Shown: in pieces, positions 10,910-21,300 of the stretch
Layout of the letters: each line of letters opens with the position of its first letter
Numbering within the stretch: the first letter of the stretch is position 1
From: Epiperipatus broadwayi
Lineage: Eukaryota; Onychophora; Udeonychophora; Euonychophora; Peripatidae
Direction of reading: 5' to 3'
Length of the DNA stretch: 64,000 nucleotides
Assembly (NCBI GenBank): GCA_028023455.1
Contig: JAQFVV010000027.1
Location: forward strand, 4,273,845-4,337,844
Program-made: the position numbers and the translations under genes
The notes under the pieces: model-generated
Told to the model about the DNA's origin: nothing
Databases searched by the model: none
What the model saw: the letters and a program-made list of their open reading frames with translations, nothing else

Positions 10910-13440
10910 GAATATTAACCCTCACATACTCTGACAGATTTCTTTGTTTTCATTAGATTTAAGCTTTCAACTTTCACTTGAATATTAAAACAATATTACT
11001 TTTCGGACTATAATAAATGTAACCTCATTTGATAGATGTTTTTGTTTAGAAATTAAATAAATTTAAAAAAATCATATTTGATTTTCAGAATTATTTTAAA
11101 AATTAGATTTTAATCAAAACAAAATGCTGTTTCTTCATCAAATTTCAGATGGAGCAGATTCAATTTGCAAAATAAACAACATCTACTTTGTTTGATGTTT
11201 GGTTTAAAAATCTGAATGAATTATTTTTAATATCTAGTAGATCTATCAATTTATGCTTTAAAAGTTTAAATTTTTTTAAATAAATTTTATCATATCACTA
11301 AATTTTATAACAGACTGTTTAGTGACATTTCTAGATAATTACACAGTTATATTTTCCATGACAATAATATCTATGGTAACATTACACAGAAGAATATATT
11401 TTTTATATTTAAAATAAAATGTTTCTGTAAAAAATAAATATGTAATAATATATATTTTGATTTCTAATAATTATTACATAATTGCAATGCAAAAATAGTC
11501 ATAAACTTCCCAAAAAATCAAGTTTTTGGATCATATTTTCTCAAAGTAATCTCACAAAATTTGAGATCATCAGATATATTATGTTCACCCATCATTGTGT
11601 GTTTTAAGAAACTTTGAAATTCCTGCTTACTCAATTATCCTGATGTCTTTTGATTTTTTTTTAAGATTAAAATATTAGAAAAAATATACATATGAATTTA
11701 CAGTTGTAAAAATAATATTAACAAAATGTTTCAATAGAGAGCAAAAAACACAAATTTCAGGTATTTTCATGTGTGGGTCCAATACCTGAAAAAAATGCAA
11801 TGGTTAAACATAATTAACCCACAACAATTACAACTAATATGTAATACCACTAACAATTTTTATATGCCTTAATTTTACATTTTAAATGAACAGATGTGAT
11901 ATCCTTTTCAATATCTTTCTAGATATATTTGGATTTTGTAAAATTCAAATTAGCTTGAATTTAATTCACATAAGTGTTATGCCCCTTTTTTGAGTTTAGC
12001 AATATCTTATATCTCTTGTAGTCTAAATAAAAGTAATTAAAACAAGAATAATACTGATTGATAAGTTTTATTATTCCTTGAGAAAGAAAAAAAGATTGAG
12101 TAAATGCATTCTAATAAGTATTTATCTTGACTTGAATGTGAGCTAATTCCTATATTTGTAAATACGCTGTCTTGCTCACTTTATTACTTCATTGACTTTT
12201 TCTCAATTGTATTATTCTATTTTTTGTTAAATATTTCTGTTGCTGTCTTCATGTGTATAATTTTAAAATTAAATTGTAACCTATGTTCATATATACACAT
12301 TTAGAACTATAATGTGTGTATATATCAAAATATCTTTACAATATATATGTACATATTATTTTACTATCCATGATTTATTGCATCTGCTTGGAGATTTGAA
12401 ACCAAACTGTATCTAATATATCTTATACATTAGACAAAAGTTTGTCAACAGCTTTTTGGGTCATAAAAAACATAAGATAGCTAGAAAGAGTCTGTTAATA
12501 GTTTGAATCTCAAGAGCAGTATTTGCCATTGTGGGCATTACAACAGCATTGTGATCCTTATATCTTCTCTATATCATTTTAAGCCTATTTATAACCTTAC
12601 ATTACCATGCACAGTTTTATTTTATCACAATTACAATAAAATTATTAGTTAAAAAAAATCTGTAGTTGTCAGCATTATATGACTTCTTAGGCAATTATAA
12701 TAGCCAATTTGCACAACAATTCTACAACCTTTAAACATCAATAAAATGGATAATTTCCGATTGGCTACACGTTTTAGCCTAAATTTGAATAACAGAAAAA
12801 TTTACATTTCCTAAAGTCAAACTGTAATTTTCAGTAGTTTATTTATGTATTCAAGGTTATTTATACAGTGTTTTTGTAAAATACTTATTTTTAAATCAAA
12901 AAATTATAGCACTACAATAATATTCATTTTTATGAAGATAACTCTTAAAAAGTTTATGGCAAACAGAAGCTGTTTTCACAGCATAAAGGAGAGCCTTTTC
13001 TCAAAATAGTAAAGAAATTTTTTTAAAAACATGTATTAATGGTAAATTTAATCTTTACTTTTGACATATATTTTCTTTCTTTAATAATAACTAACTCTAA
13101 ACTTCTTTTAATTTTAAAAAATTGAATGTATATATCGAATATTTTGTTTTTTTAACTTTTTGAATAAATTATATCCATTGACATCAAACACCATTTGTTA
13201 TATAAGAATTCCTTTAAAATTTTATTTTTACATTTTTCAGAGGTCAAATGTTTAGAATGTCTATTGTTTAAAAGCTTAGATTTGTAATAAATAATGTTCA
13301 GTTTATCAATATATGATGTAGAAAAAAGATTTAATTGTAAACATAATATGTTCAAATATGGAGAAATATGGGAGAAAAGTCTCACTAGAGCCTATTCAAT
13401 ATAGAAAAGTAATGTTTGCAGTCAAACAGGGTGAAAAAAT
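10910..13440 (+). repeat. Long AT-rich non-coding repeat, copy 1
   Basis: This block shares ordered landmarks with several other blocks in the window: an opening TTAACCCT, then CATTTGATAGAT, TAATAATTATTACA, AAGTAATCTCACA, a stretch around CTTTCTTTAAT, and a closing GTCTCACTAG-like motif. It has no ORF above background. Related copies lie at 13455-14640, 22330-24600, 35330-35700 (inverted) and 54400-55975. The boundaries are approximate and the class is unknown. Confidence 0.5.
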
Positions 13441-13454
13441 ATGGCAATGACTTT

Positions 13455-14640
13455 TAATTCTCCAGCACTGTGACAGATTTAATTGTTTTCTCTGTGAGAT
13501 TTTTATAAACTTTCAACTTTTAATTTTAGTTTAAACCATTATTCTACCTCAGAATGTGATAAATTGAATTTCATTTGATAAAAATTAAAATTTCAAACAT
13601 AATCAATTTTTAAAAAATCATATTTGAACTTTACAAATATTGTTTATTTATTTATTTATTTAGCATCTGGTACCAGCATAACAAAATCCAACACCAACTG
13701 TTTCTAATCAATCAAGAGCTACCTTCTCTAAGTTATATAGAGCAAAAAGGCCAATAGGGCATGATAAATTGGACATTTTTTCTAAATAGGTATGATGGTT
13801 TGTGGTTTTTCACAATCATAATTTGGAGAATCTATAAATCCCCTCTTGTGCAACACATAACTACCCTGGATAGTTCTGATTCTGTTAATTTCAACCATAG
13901 TTTGCTTGGGAGAAACAGGGTATTTGAAAGGTAGAATCAGATATTAGAGAGTAATTATTTATGTTGGAGTTATTCCAGCCACAGATCCACATGTTGTTGA
14001 TATTCACTGTGGATGGCTGCTGAGAATCACCAGTAAGCCAGAAAGGCTGCCTTGATTTTAGCCTGATATTTGGGGGATATTCAGAATAAGATTGATTTAA
14101 TAGCTCAACAAGCTTGTTGAATTTATTGATAGTTGTGAATCTGTGTCTGAAGTTAGTTGGAAGTATATTTGAGAGTACAGGTAACCATTAATCAGAAATA
14201 ATATGCAAGGTTCCACAAGATTAATATGTGTACCTTCTGCATGATACTGGGGAAAAGTTCCAAGAATGTCAGCATTAAAAATCTTTATTAAAATTTGGTT
14301 TTAAAATGTGATTGAATAAATGCTAAGCTCTGTTAATTGCTTCAAATTACACTTTAAAATATTACATTTTATTTTATAATGTTTAGAGTTCCTCGATATC
14401 CTATCAGAATGTTGGTGGCGAAATACTGAAGATCAGTTTGAAAAGACATAGTTATCGTTATAATTTGCTTTGTTAATATTACACTAAATCTTATTACAAA
14501 ATATAAATAAAAATATAATTACATATTCTTTTGACTTTTAATAAGTGGTACACAATTATTATACAAAAATAATTATAAACCTTAATAAACTTAACAGAAA
14601 AAAATTAATCTTGTTGACTGGTAAATGTTTGTAAAAAGTT
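13455..14640 (+). repeat. Long AT-rich repeat, copy 2, interrupted by LINE
   Basis: The segments 13455-13636 and about 14280-14640 match the start and the next part of the copies at 10.9 kb and 54.4 kb in order and orientation. The gap is filled by a LINE fragment, so the LINE inserted into this copy. Confidence 0.45.
13637..14270 (-). pseudogene. LINE C-terminal fragment (cysteine-motif type)
   Basis: Read on the minus strand, pieces match the end of non-LTR retrotransposon polyproteins: a LPFKYPVSPKQT-like segment, then INRIRTIQGSYVLHK, then DCEKPQTI and KCPIY, the usual order of the post-RT cysteine motif of Jockey/R1-like LINEs. The 3' end is a short TAAATAAATAAATAAA tail (seen as TTTA repeats at about 13641-13661). 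Frameshifts and stops are common. The clade is inferred and not certain. Confidence 0.55.
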
Positions 14641-14775
14641 CAACCATGTTCATTTACCATATGAATAATAACATAGCAATAACAGGTCCCATGATAAGAA
14701 TGTATGGGGTGAGCATTAAAAATTTGCCCTTTTAATGCCTCAAATAAGAATTGGAGAGTCTTCTTTCAATTAATA
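14640..14775 (+). repeat. Dispersed repeat shared with 43.56-43.71 kb
   Basis: The sequence from CCATGTTCAT through ATATGAATAATAACATAG to AATTTGCCC matches 43562-43690 with about one difference in six bases. It has no coding sign in either copy. It is probably a piece of a dispersed element. Confidence 0.45.
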
Positions 14776-15013
14776 GATGTGTTGATTATATTCATCACTC
14801 TAGATGTATATCCATAAATGCCATAAAAGTCTCTGATTAAACAATGATTAGTGCATCCACTTGCAGATCTCCAAGACTTAAAATCTTGATAAAACTTACT
14901 ATTGTTTCTGATATCTCAACTAGTTAACCATTTAATTATTTATTAGTAAATGTTATCCAACTATTATAAGCTATGAAGTAAAACAATATTAAATATTTCA
15001 TACTACTCACTAG

Positions 15014-15187
15014 TTGACTACATTTGGAATATTACTTGCCCTATTACAATCCTGTCTGGAGGGATCTGTAAAAACCTTTAGTCATCCAATGGAATATGTG
15101 AGGCTATTTATACCTATAATAGTTATTGTTAAACATAGGAATTATTTTACATCAAAAAAGTCATCAATGTATACTAAAGCAGATAAG
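15014..15187 (+). CDS. Candidate host-gene exon 1 (unidentified protein)
   Basis: A 58-codon open segment lies between an AG acceptor (15012-15013) and a GTAATT donor at 15188. It reads LTTFGILLALLQS..., continues with SHPMEYVRLFIPII, and ends MYTKADK, with mixed hydrophobic and charged residues unlike the low-complexity translations nearby. Entry and exit are both phase 0, which fits the next candidate exon at 16395. I do not recognise the family. The acceptor's pyrimidine tract is weak and no upstream exon was found, so this could be chance; the phase match across three segments is the main support. Confidence 0.4.
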
Positions 15188-15879
15188 GTAATTACTTAAT
15201 ATAACACTTTTATCTCATAAATAACAGTTCACCATTCTTTGCTCCATTAAATTCTAATAATTGTCTTATATAATAAAATAGTGCAATTTTTGCTTTCAAA
15301 GTGTCTATTTTTTTAAATCAACATCAAGGATAGTTGTACTGATTACTTTATCATTTAATACAACTAATGCATTTATGTTATTGTAATTAGAACATCTCCT
15401 TCCCTTAGTCAGACTAGAGATTTGAATCTGGGTAAATCTTAATCCCTCCCCTTTCACAAATAGAAGCTAAGAAGCTCCAAGCAGGCTTGAAATTTTTTAT
15501 TCATATAGTTGAAAAAACAAAGCAATGAAGATATAAAAGTTCATATTGACATCATTGCTCCCATCCATTTATTGACTACAAAATAGATATGCTTAACTAC
15601 AAAGTAAAACAAAAGCAGAAAATATCTCATCAATAAACAGCTGATTTTCTTCATAAATTTTTAACGTGAAAAGGTCTGGAGAGATCTTTGCCTTATGGCA
15701 GCATTTATAACAATTTTTCCTTTTCACATACAAATAGGGACTTTATTAATGAATTTTATTTCTGTGATGTAATTTTCACATCATGCTCATGTATGTGTGG
15801 GTGTATGCATGAAATGTGCATCTTGTGATCACACACATTTTTCACATGCCTTTGGTCATGAGTTTATCATTACATACCT

Positions 15880-16020
15880 CCACAAGGTGTTAAAAATGGA
15901 TAGAACTCAGTCCCTACCTTGTGTGCAAGTGGTATAGTGAAAATTAGACTATAGAAATTATTATTCATTAAATAGATAACATCTAGTCTAATGAATGACC
16001 AATAAAAATTATTAATATAC
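15880..16020 (+). repeat. Local repeat, copy a
   Basis: CTCCACAAGGT, then a T/G-rich stretch, then GTGAAAATTA, ATTCATTAAAT and CTAGTCTAATGAATG recur in the same order at 16196-16350 and, in part, at 16960-17075. No ORF is present. This is a short interspersed repeat or a local duplication. Confidence 0.55.
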
Positions 16021-16195
16021 TTCCATTAAGTGCATTGTGTCAAAGTTGTTAGGGCAGTAAGTTTGACACATCAATTAAACTATAGTAGATATAGTGAACA
16101 AAGTTAAAGATATATGTAAGAGAATGTAATCTGGGCTAACTAAGTGCCAGTTCAGCACAAAATTTGCATCTTGGGGATTTCCCATGTATTTGGTT

Positions 16196-16350
16196 ACATG
16201 TTTATGAATACATCCCTCCACAAGGTCGTAAAAGCAGATAGAAACCTTGCACGAGAGTGGTGAAGTGAAAATTACACTATAGAAATATTATTCATTAAAT
16301 GGATAATGTCTAGTCTAATGAATGACTAATAAAAATTATTAATACAGTCA
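16196..16350 (+). repeat. Local repeat, copy b
   Basis: This copy shares the CTCCACAAGGT ... CTAGTCTAATGAATG series with copy a but lacks about 10 bases in the middle. It ends about 45 bp before the candidate exon at 16395. Confidence 0.55.
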
Positions 16351-16394
16351 ATGTAACATTCTAATATTATTCTAATGTTTATTATATTCAATAG

Positions 16395-16497
16395 GAGGAA
16401 AGGTTTTTAAACAAAATACGCGCTCGTAGAAACAGAATTTGTCATTTTGAACAATTGCTAAAGATATGTATAGCTGATCTCTCATTGAAAAATGAAG
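16395..16497 (+). CDS. Candidate host-gene exon 2 (unidentified protein)
   Basis: After an AG acceptor at 16393-16394 the frame opens with EERFLNKIRARRNRICHFEQ and LLKICIADLS, a basic, helix-like segment containing CpG codons (CGC, CGT, GCG-type) that are scarce in the surrounding repeats. A GTGATC donor candidate at 16498 leaves phase 1, which joins in frame to an exon starting at 17512. If the donor is not used, the frame continues to TGA 16576-16578 with an AATAAA at about 16600. This looks like genuine host coding sequence, but no family is recognised. Confidence 0.5.
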
Positions 16498-16605
16498 GTG
16501 ATCAAACGGTGGTTGACACAAAATTAGAATTGGAAAATGAGGATATATTCATTCAAGGTGTTCTAAATAACTGTTGAAAGATCTGGAAGGCAAGAAAGAA
16601 TAAAA
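16498..16605 (+). other. Possible alternative 3' end of the candidate gene
   Basis: If exon 2 is read through, 27 more residues (including TKLELENEDIF) follow before TGA 16576-16578, then AATAAA at about 16600. Readthrough with polyadenylation and splicing to 17512 are alternative endings consistent with the sequence. Confidence 0.35.
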
Positions 16606-16734
16606 TATAAATAGCTCTGTAAATAGATTACCATGTCTAACATTAAAATCGGGAATTTAAATTAACAAAGCGCTACATTTATTATAAAAATTTCATTTAT
16701 CTCATTTAGTTTTAAATTAACTATTGGACATTAT

Positions 16735-16925
16735 AATCCATGTACATAAATAAAAAAGATGGTAAAAGACCTAGAAAGTGACCGCATGTGAGATGGATGA
16801 AATAGAGAGGTATGCCGGCATGAAGAGACTAGAGATTGGAGAAGTTGGATTGAATTTGGAGAAACCTTCATCCTGAAGTGGATCGACAATGATTGAAAAT
16901 GATGACGATGATTATATATCAAATA
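16735..16925 (+). pseudogene. RTE retrotransposon 3' fragment
   Basis: Broken translation contains a KRPRK-PHVRWM series and a closing LEKLD/ETFIL...WIDN-like end, matching the C-terminus of the RTE copies at 19.2-19.8 kb and 40.5 kb. The end runs into GATGATGACGATGAT, the simple tail of that family. It is heavily decayed and 5' truncated. Confidence 0.7.
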
Positions 16926-16959
16926 TTTATTATAATTAAGCAATAAGCAATATCTATAG

Positions 16960-17075
16960 AAACCAGTTCCTACCTTGTATGAGAGTGCTGTAGTGAAAAT
17001 TACACTACAGAAATATTTATTCATTATTGGATAATCTCTAGTCTAATGAATGGCAAATAAAAATTATTAAGGCAC
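16960..17075 (+). repeat. Local repeat, copy c
   Basis: CTACCTTGTATGAGAGTG through CTAGTCTAATGAATG matches the second half of copies a and b. Confidence 0.5.
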
Positions 17076-17511
17076 TTTATTGTTTACAATTTTTAAATGC
17101 AATGGCATTTTTTGTAACGTTCTCCCCCCCCCCTCCAAATAGTTCAACTTACTCATTTAAACAGAAATTGAATGATTACAAGCAAATAATACCTAATTGT
17201 GGGTAAATAATAACAGGATAACTTTATAATCGCTCTCTATGTATACATAGATATGCAACAATAAAACCATCTTGTAAATATAATGGCGGGCCATATTCTT
17301 TAATAATTCAGTGAAAGATGAAAAGCAGCGAACACTAGCCTAGGATTGTGCGTGTGCGTGTACTTTACATGTTTATTTATTCATATCACTGCTAAAGAAA
17401 TTCTGTCGGTGTATAATTTTGAATTTTGAACTAACGTGAAAGAAAATATTAACAGAATTTAAAATAAATATTATGTTTATTTCCCGTTTTTAAAGCTGAC
17501 GTTCCTCTTAG

Positions 17512-17677
17512 ATGGGACGCCGGAGGCTAACAAAGCGTGTTGTGTACGGAAAATCAAGGCTGACTTGAAAGAAATCTTAATAAATGCGTGCGATTCTAAC
17601 AATTTAACAACAATAAGCTTATTGTCCCGTTTGATGGAAACAACATCTTTAAAGCCAAGATCAAATAACTCGATCAA
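17512..17677 (+). CDS. Candidate host-gene terminal exon
   Basis: A TTCCTCTTAG acceptor ends at 17511. In the phase left by exon 2, the frame reads DGTPEANKACC, then KIKADLKEILINACD, then a leucine/threonine-rich end, and stops at TAG 17675-17677. Codons GCG, ACG, CCG and CGG are frequent compared with neighbouring repeats. An AATAAA lies near 17803. A second acceptor at 17495 would keep the frame open but would not join exon 2 in frame. The protein is unrecognised. Without transcripts the model stays provisional. Confidence 0.45.
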
Positions 17678-18479
17678 TTAGTTGAATTAGTCTAACGCCA
17701 GGAACGCAAAACATCAATTGTGTTATTTAATCTCTATTGAAAATATTAATGGATAAGAACTTCAAAAAAAAATCTTTTCTAAGATAAAGAAACATTCTAA
17801 TTAATAAAAAAAATTGTTAATTTACAAACCGTTATTGTTCTTTTAATGACCTTAAACATAAATTTAGTAATAACTAATGCCACATTGACGTAATAATATT
17901 AGGAGCTAAAGTGAAAATAAATACAAAACAAATACTGATCTGAAGCTATGTAATATTAACTGATAAGCTATCTACTATCACATGTCAATTACTCGTGTCA
18001 TCATCATCAAAAAAAGAAGTCTGGGTAACAGCTAAATTAGCCCAAATGATAAGTTTTTTTACTTTCTTCAACTGAAAATTAGAAACTTTCAACTCTCAAG
18101 CCAAACTACTCTTGTTACTAGGCTAACTGTTCAGGGCAATGTATTTTACAAAAGTGAACCATGAATTAGTTTCATATTCAAACAATTTTTTTCCCAATAG
18201 AATCTCGGAGTATTTATTAAAAATATGAAAATGGTTATCTGAAAAAATCCTACTTACTGGATTCAAACTGATATCGTTTTAGTATGCGCTCTAAGTATTT
18301 TATTTTATACCCGGGAGTACCCAAGTTATTATTGAATACTAAGTGATAGATGTGTGTTGTGTTATTGAACGTTTATCAAAATAATACTACAATTGGTAGA
18401 TGGATAAAACTTTTGAAATTTTAATTAACAAAATTAACTACTATTAACACAACTTTTTAATTATATTTAAAAAAATTTA

Positions 18480-18720
18480 ATTAACAAATATTACATTTTC
18501 TAAACAGTACATGGCTTACACTACACCTATAGTTAATTAAACCTTTTCTTTAACAAATAAATAGTGGAGCGAAACAATAAATTAAGTATTTAATTAACAA
18601 ACACTATGATAGGCAAAGTTTAATGCCAGGCCAGACTCTCCGGCGTGGGATTCTATAATCAATTTCACTTCTGGAATTTCTAGCACTTAAACTTTTTATA
18701 ATCACCTGAGTAATAACACC
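18480..18720 (+). repeat. tRNA-derived SINE-like repeat, copy 1
   Basis: This copy matches 21870-22100 in inverse orientation over about 230 bp, including GGCTTACACTA, AACAAATA...GGAGC, CCAGACTCT and AATCAATTTCACTTCTGG. The better-kept copy has box A-like GTGGTAGAATGC and box B-like TCCTCGAATCAA elements, which points to tRNA ancestry. Confidence 0.5.
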
Positions 18721-18839
18721 TTTCATTAACATACAAGTGACTTCAGTAATTGAGCCAAAAGAAAAATGGCATAAACTAGCACAAGAAGAAATATACTTAA
18801 GCTAAAATAAATATTTGAAATACAGGCACTCTTCACATA

Positions 18840-19000
18840 CCTGGAACCTAATTGTAAATACGATTTGAACTCAGACTTTCAAGAACCCGTCAACTATCCA
18901 CCCTATCTCATACCACACATGTAGAAGAGATAAATAATCACCAATATACGTTTTTTGTGCTAAACCAGCACTCATCAGTTGGTCCAGATTATCATCTCCC
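18840..19000 (-). repeat. Composite retroposon: hammerhead-like motif plus tRNA-like body
   Basis: On the minus strand, CTGATGAGTGCTGGTTTAGC begins a hammerhead-like core with a five-pair stem II (GTGCT/AGCAC), but the following GAAA is AAAA, so the invariant G12 is lost. About 60 nt downstream is a tRNA-like segment with GAGTTCAAATC as a box B candidate. Whether these are one element or two adjacent ones is unclear. Confidence 0.3.
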
Positions 19001-19032
19001 ACACATATATTTAAGCTAAAATAATATAATAT

Positions 19033-19834
19033 TAGAATCAAATGTCTTTTCATAGTCATTTAGATTTTGCAGATGATGTAGTGGTTTTTGCAAATAATGC
19101 TTTAGAGCTACAGGAAATGTTGCAGGAGTTATCAGATGAAAGTAGGAAAGTAGGACTAAAGATAAATGTTAAAAAGACTAATGTTTAATAGATTTTCTCA
19201 AAATATGAAAATAAAGATTGATTATGATTTTAGAAGAAGTTAACAGTTACAAATACTTTGGTCAGATTATTAATACAGATGGAAACATAATAGATAAAAT
19301 TAATCATAGAATTAAACTTGGTTGGAGTGCTTTTGATAGAAATAACTTGATACTAAAAGGAAATATGCCTATGTGTTTGAAAAGGAAGGTTTTTAATAAA
19401 TGTGTTTTGCCAGTTCTTACTTATGGATCTGAGACTTGGACACTTAATAAAAGAGCAATACAGAGACTTCAAACCACTCAAAGAAGTATGGAGAGATGCA
19501 TGTTGGGAATAACAAGAAGGGATCGAAAACGCAATGTATGGGTAAGAGAACAAACAGGTGTTACTGACCTCATTGCAAAAATTAAAAGATTGAAGTGGAG
19601 TTGGGCTGGACATATTGTTAGAAGAGATGATAACAGATGGACAATTGAAATTTCAAACTGGATTCCAAGAGATTGTAAAAGACCCAGAAAGAGACCACAT
19701 GTGAGATGGGTGGATGAAATAAGAAAGTGTGCAGGGGTAATGTGGAGAAAAGAAGCGAAAGATAGGAAAAGATGGATTGAACTTGGAGAGACCTTCATCC
19801 TGCAGTGGATTGATAATGGTTGATGATGATCATG
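19033..19834 (+). mobile_element. RTE insertion with 5' inversion and target-site duplication
   Basis: A perfect 12-bp duplication (AATATAATATTA, 19023-19034 and 19835-19846) brackets the insert. Bases 19033-19054 are antisense RTE sequence, matching the plus strand of the 41.46-kb region. From 19055 the sequence is sense RTE, starting at the FADD catalytic box and running to the C-terminus and a TGATGATGAT tail. This inverted-then-sense structure is the classic outcome of twin priming during target-primed reverse transcription. Confidence 0.85.
19055..19823 (+). pseudogene. RTE reverse transcriptase C-terminal part
   Basis: The segment begins HLDFADDVVVFANN (RT catalytic FADD), continues ELQEMLQELSDESRKVG, is frameshifted near 19180 by a few missing bases, then runs open from about 19218 to TGA 19821-19823 through NSYKYFGQIINTDG, VLPVLTYGSETWTLN, RLKWSWAGHIVRRDD and RKRPHVRWVDEIRK. 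It is the same family as 40.5-43.4 kb. It is 5' truncated and not functional. Confidence 0.88.
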
Positions 19835-20490
19835 AATATAATATTATAATTAACCAAAAAAAAACATAAATTTGCATAAAAAGATTTCAATTTATTGTGT
19901 GTAAAATATTGCATTTTACTTTTAAAATATAGCGGTCAAGTGTTCAATAAATATAAGAACATCAGCTGATAGAAAAATTCATAAACTAAAATAAGAAGTG
20001 TGCTTAAGCTAAAATAATCTAATATTATAATTAATCAAAATACCTAATAAATCCATTTAAAAAGATTCCAATTTATTGTGTGTCCAAATAAATATAAGAA
20101 TGGCAGTTGAAAGAAAAATTGCATAAACTTAAATAAGCAGAATCGCGTTTATGATAAAATAATTAAATATTATTATTAACTAAAGAAAAACAATAAATCC
20201 ACATTATCAAAGTAGTGTTGAACTGAGTATAGCATTTTATTTTTAAAATATTCTGGCATTAGCATAAAAATGGCAGATGAAAGAAAAATGGCTTAAACTA
20301 AAGCATTTTAATTTAACAATTAACAAAAAACAATAAATCAAGTTTTTCCTTACCAAAAAGCAAGTAATATTGCACGTCTCAATATCGCATGTAGTTACGA
20401 AAAAAGTAAGAGATAATAAAAGATAGCACTTTTCACATTTAATAGTAGAATTCACTCTTCATTATATAATACAGTATTGTTTTTGCAGAG

Positions 20491-20848
20491 CTTGAAATTT
20501 AAACCCATCTGCATAACTATCTATATATTTTTCTAACTATTAACATTGAAGTTAATTTTCAATCAACAAATGAACATGGAAACACACATTAAAAACATTT
20601 ACAGGTTTTATTAATACCTAAAAAATTACAAATTAAAAAAAACATTTAATTAAGAATGCAAAAACAACATTTAATACAAAATTCAATCAAGAAACAAATA
20701 ACATTAATTACATTCCTTGAAATTTAAAAGAAGGTGTTTTTTTTTAATGTGTTTCCATGTTCATTTGTTGATTGGAAAAATAACTCTGATGTTAATGGAT
20801 AGAAAAATATACAGATATATATATATATAGATGGGTTTAAATTTCAAG
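20491..20848. mobile_element. Foldback element 1
   Basis: CTTGAAATTTAAACCCATCT at the left is mirrored by AGATGGGTTTAAATTTCAAG at the right. The complementarity continues about 110 bp through TTCATTTGTTGATT/AATCAACAAATGAA and GTGTTTCCATG/CATGGAAACAC. The interior is AT-rich with no ORF, so this is a MITE- or foldback-type element. Confidence 0.75.
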
Positions 20849-21055
20849 AGACTGTAAGAACATCACTGTATCATGTGATCAAGGATGAACCCTCTTGTTT
20901 TGAGTTGACTATGATGTCACACAGTTAAATGTGACAATATTATCTTTTTCTTGTCTCCTATAGTTTTCATAACTATATGCGAAAATGAGACACAAAATAT
21001 TACTTGTATTTGATAAGAAAAAAAATTTTATTTGTTGTTTTTTAATTGTAAAATT

Positions 21056-21300
21056 AAAATGTACAGTGCTCTCAGATCCAAAGCTCCTCACTGATGAAAG
21101 CCATAAACTAGAAACTAGTCTGGGGATATTGGATGAATAGGCACTAGATAGGGATTTTATGCACAAGCCTTCTGCCATCCATTGGTTACTCTGGCTTGCA
21201 CTGAGTGGCACTACTTTATGGAGAGTTTTGCCTGTTTTAACAAGTTATGAGCAAGCATAAGAAATAGTGATCATGTGATGTTTAGTGGTTTTATATTTTA
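21056..21300 (+). repeat. PLE terminal repeat, solo copy with hammerhead-like core
   Basis: This copy matches the units at 31.6-32.6 and 38.7-39.35 kb from GTGCAGTGCTCTCAG through GAAACTAGTCTGG, CACTAGATAGGGATTTTATG, TACTCTGGCTTGCACTGAG and GTGATCATGTGATGTTTAGT. It is linked to Penelope-like elements by the junction at 57.0-57.3 kb. Confidence 0.75.
21076..21134 (+). ncRNA. Hammerhead ribozyme-like motif (best core)
   Basis: CTGATGA (21091-21097), GAAA (21111-21114) and GTC (21118-21120) are all present in type I order. Stem I can form TCCTCA/TGGGGA next to the core and then ATCCAA/TTGGAT beyond a small internal loop. Stem III is reduced to the palindrome ACTAGT, as in ribozymes thought to act as dimers. 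Stem II is poor: the 10.1-11.1 position would be A-A rather than a Watson-Crick pair. The predicted cleavage site follows C21120. Activity is untested. Confidence 0.5.

Larger units (their letters stand above)
18740..20340 (+). repeat. Minisatellite of about 150-190 bp units, split by RTE
   Basis: Units containing AAAGAAAAATGGC/TGCATAAACT, CTTAAGCTAAAATAAT and AATTTATTGTGTG recur before (18750-19034) and after (19835-20340) the RTE insert, with about three partial units downstream. The RTE target duplication falls within a unit. Copies have diverged by substitutions and indels. Confidence 0.5.

Noticed and set aside
17281-17305. ATGGCGGGCC start-like context
   Set aside because: The frame stops after six codons, and no donor site makes a convincing first exon.
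18871-19059. Minus-strand ORF with a YIGDY string resembling GIY-YIG
   Set aside because: No second motif or cysteine pair follows; the sequence is explained by the tRNA-like retroposon and the start of the RTE insert.
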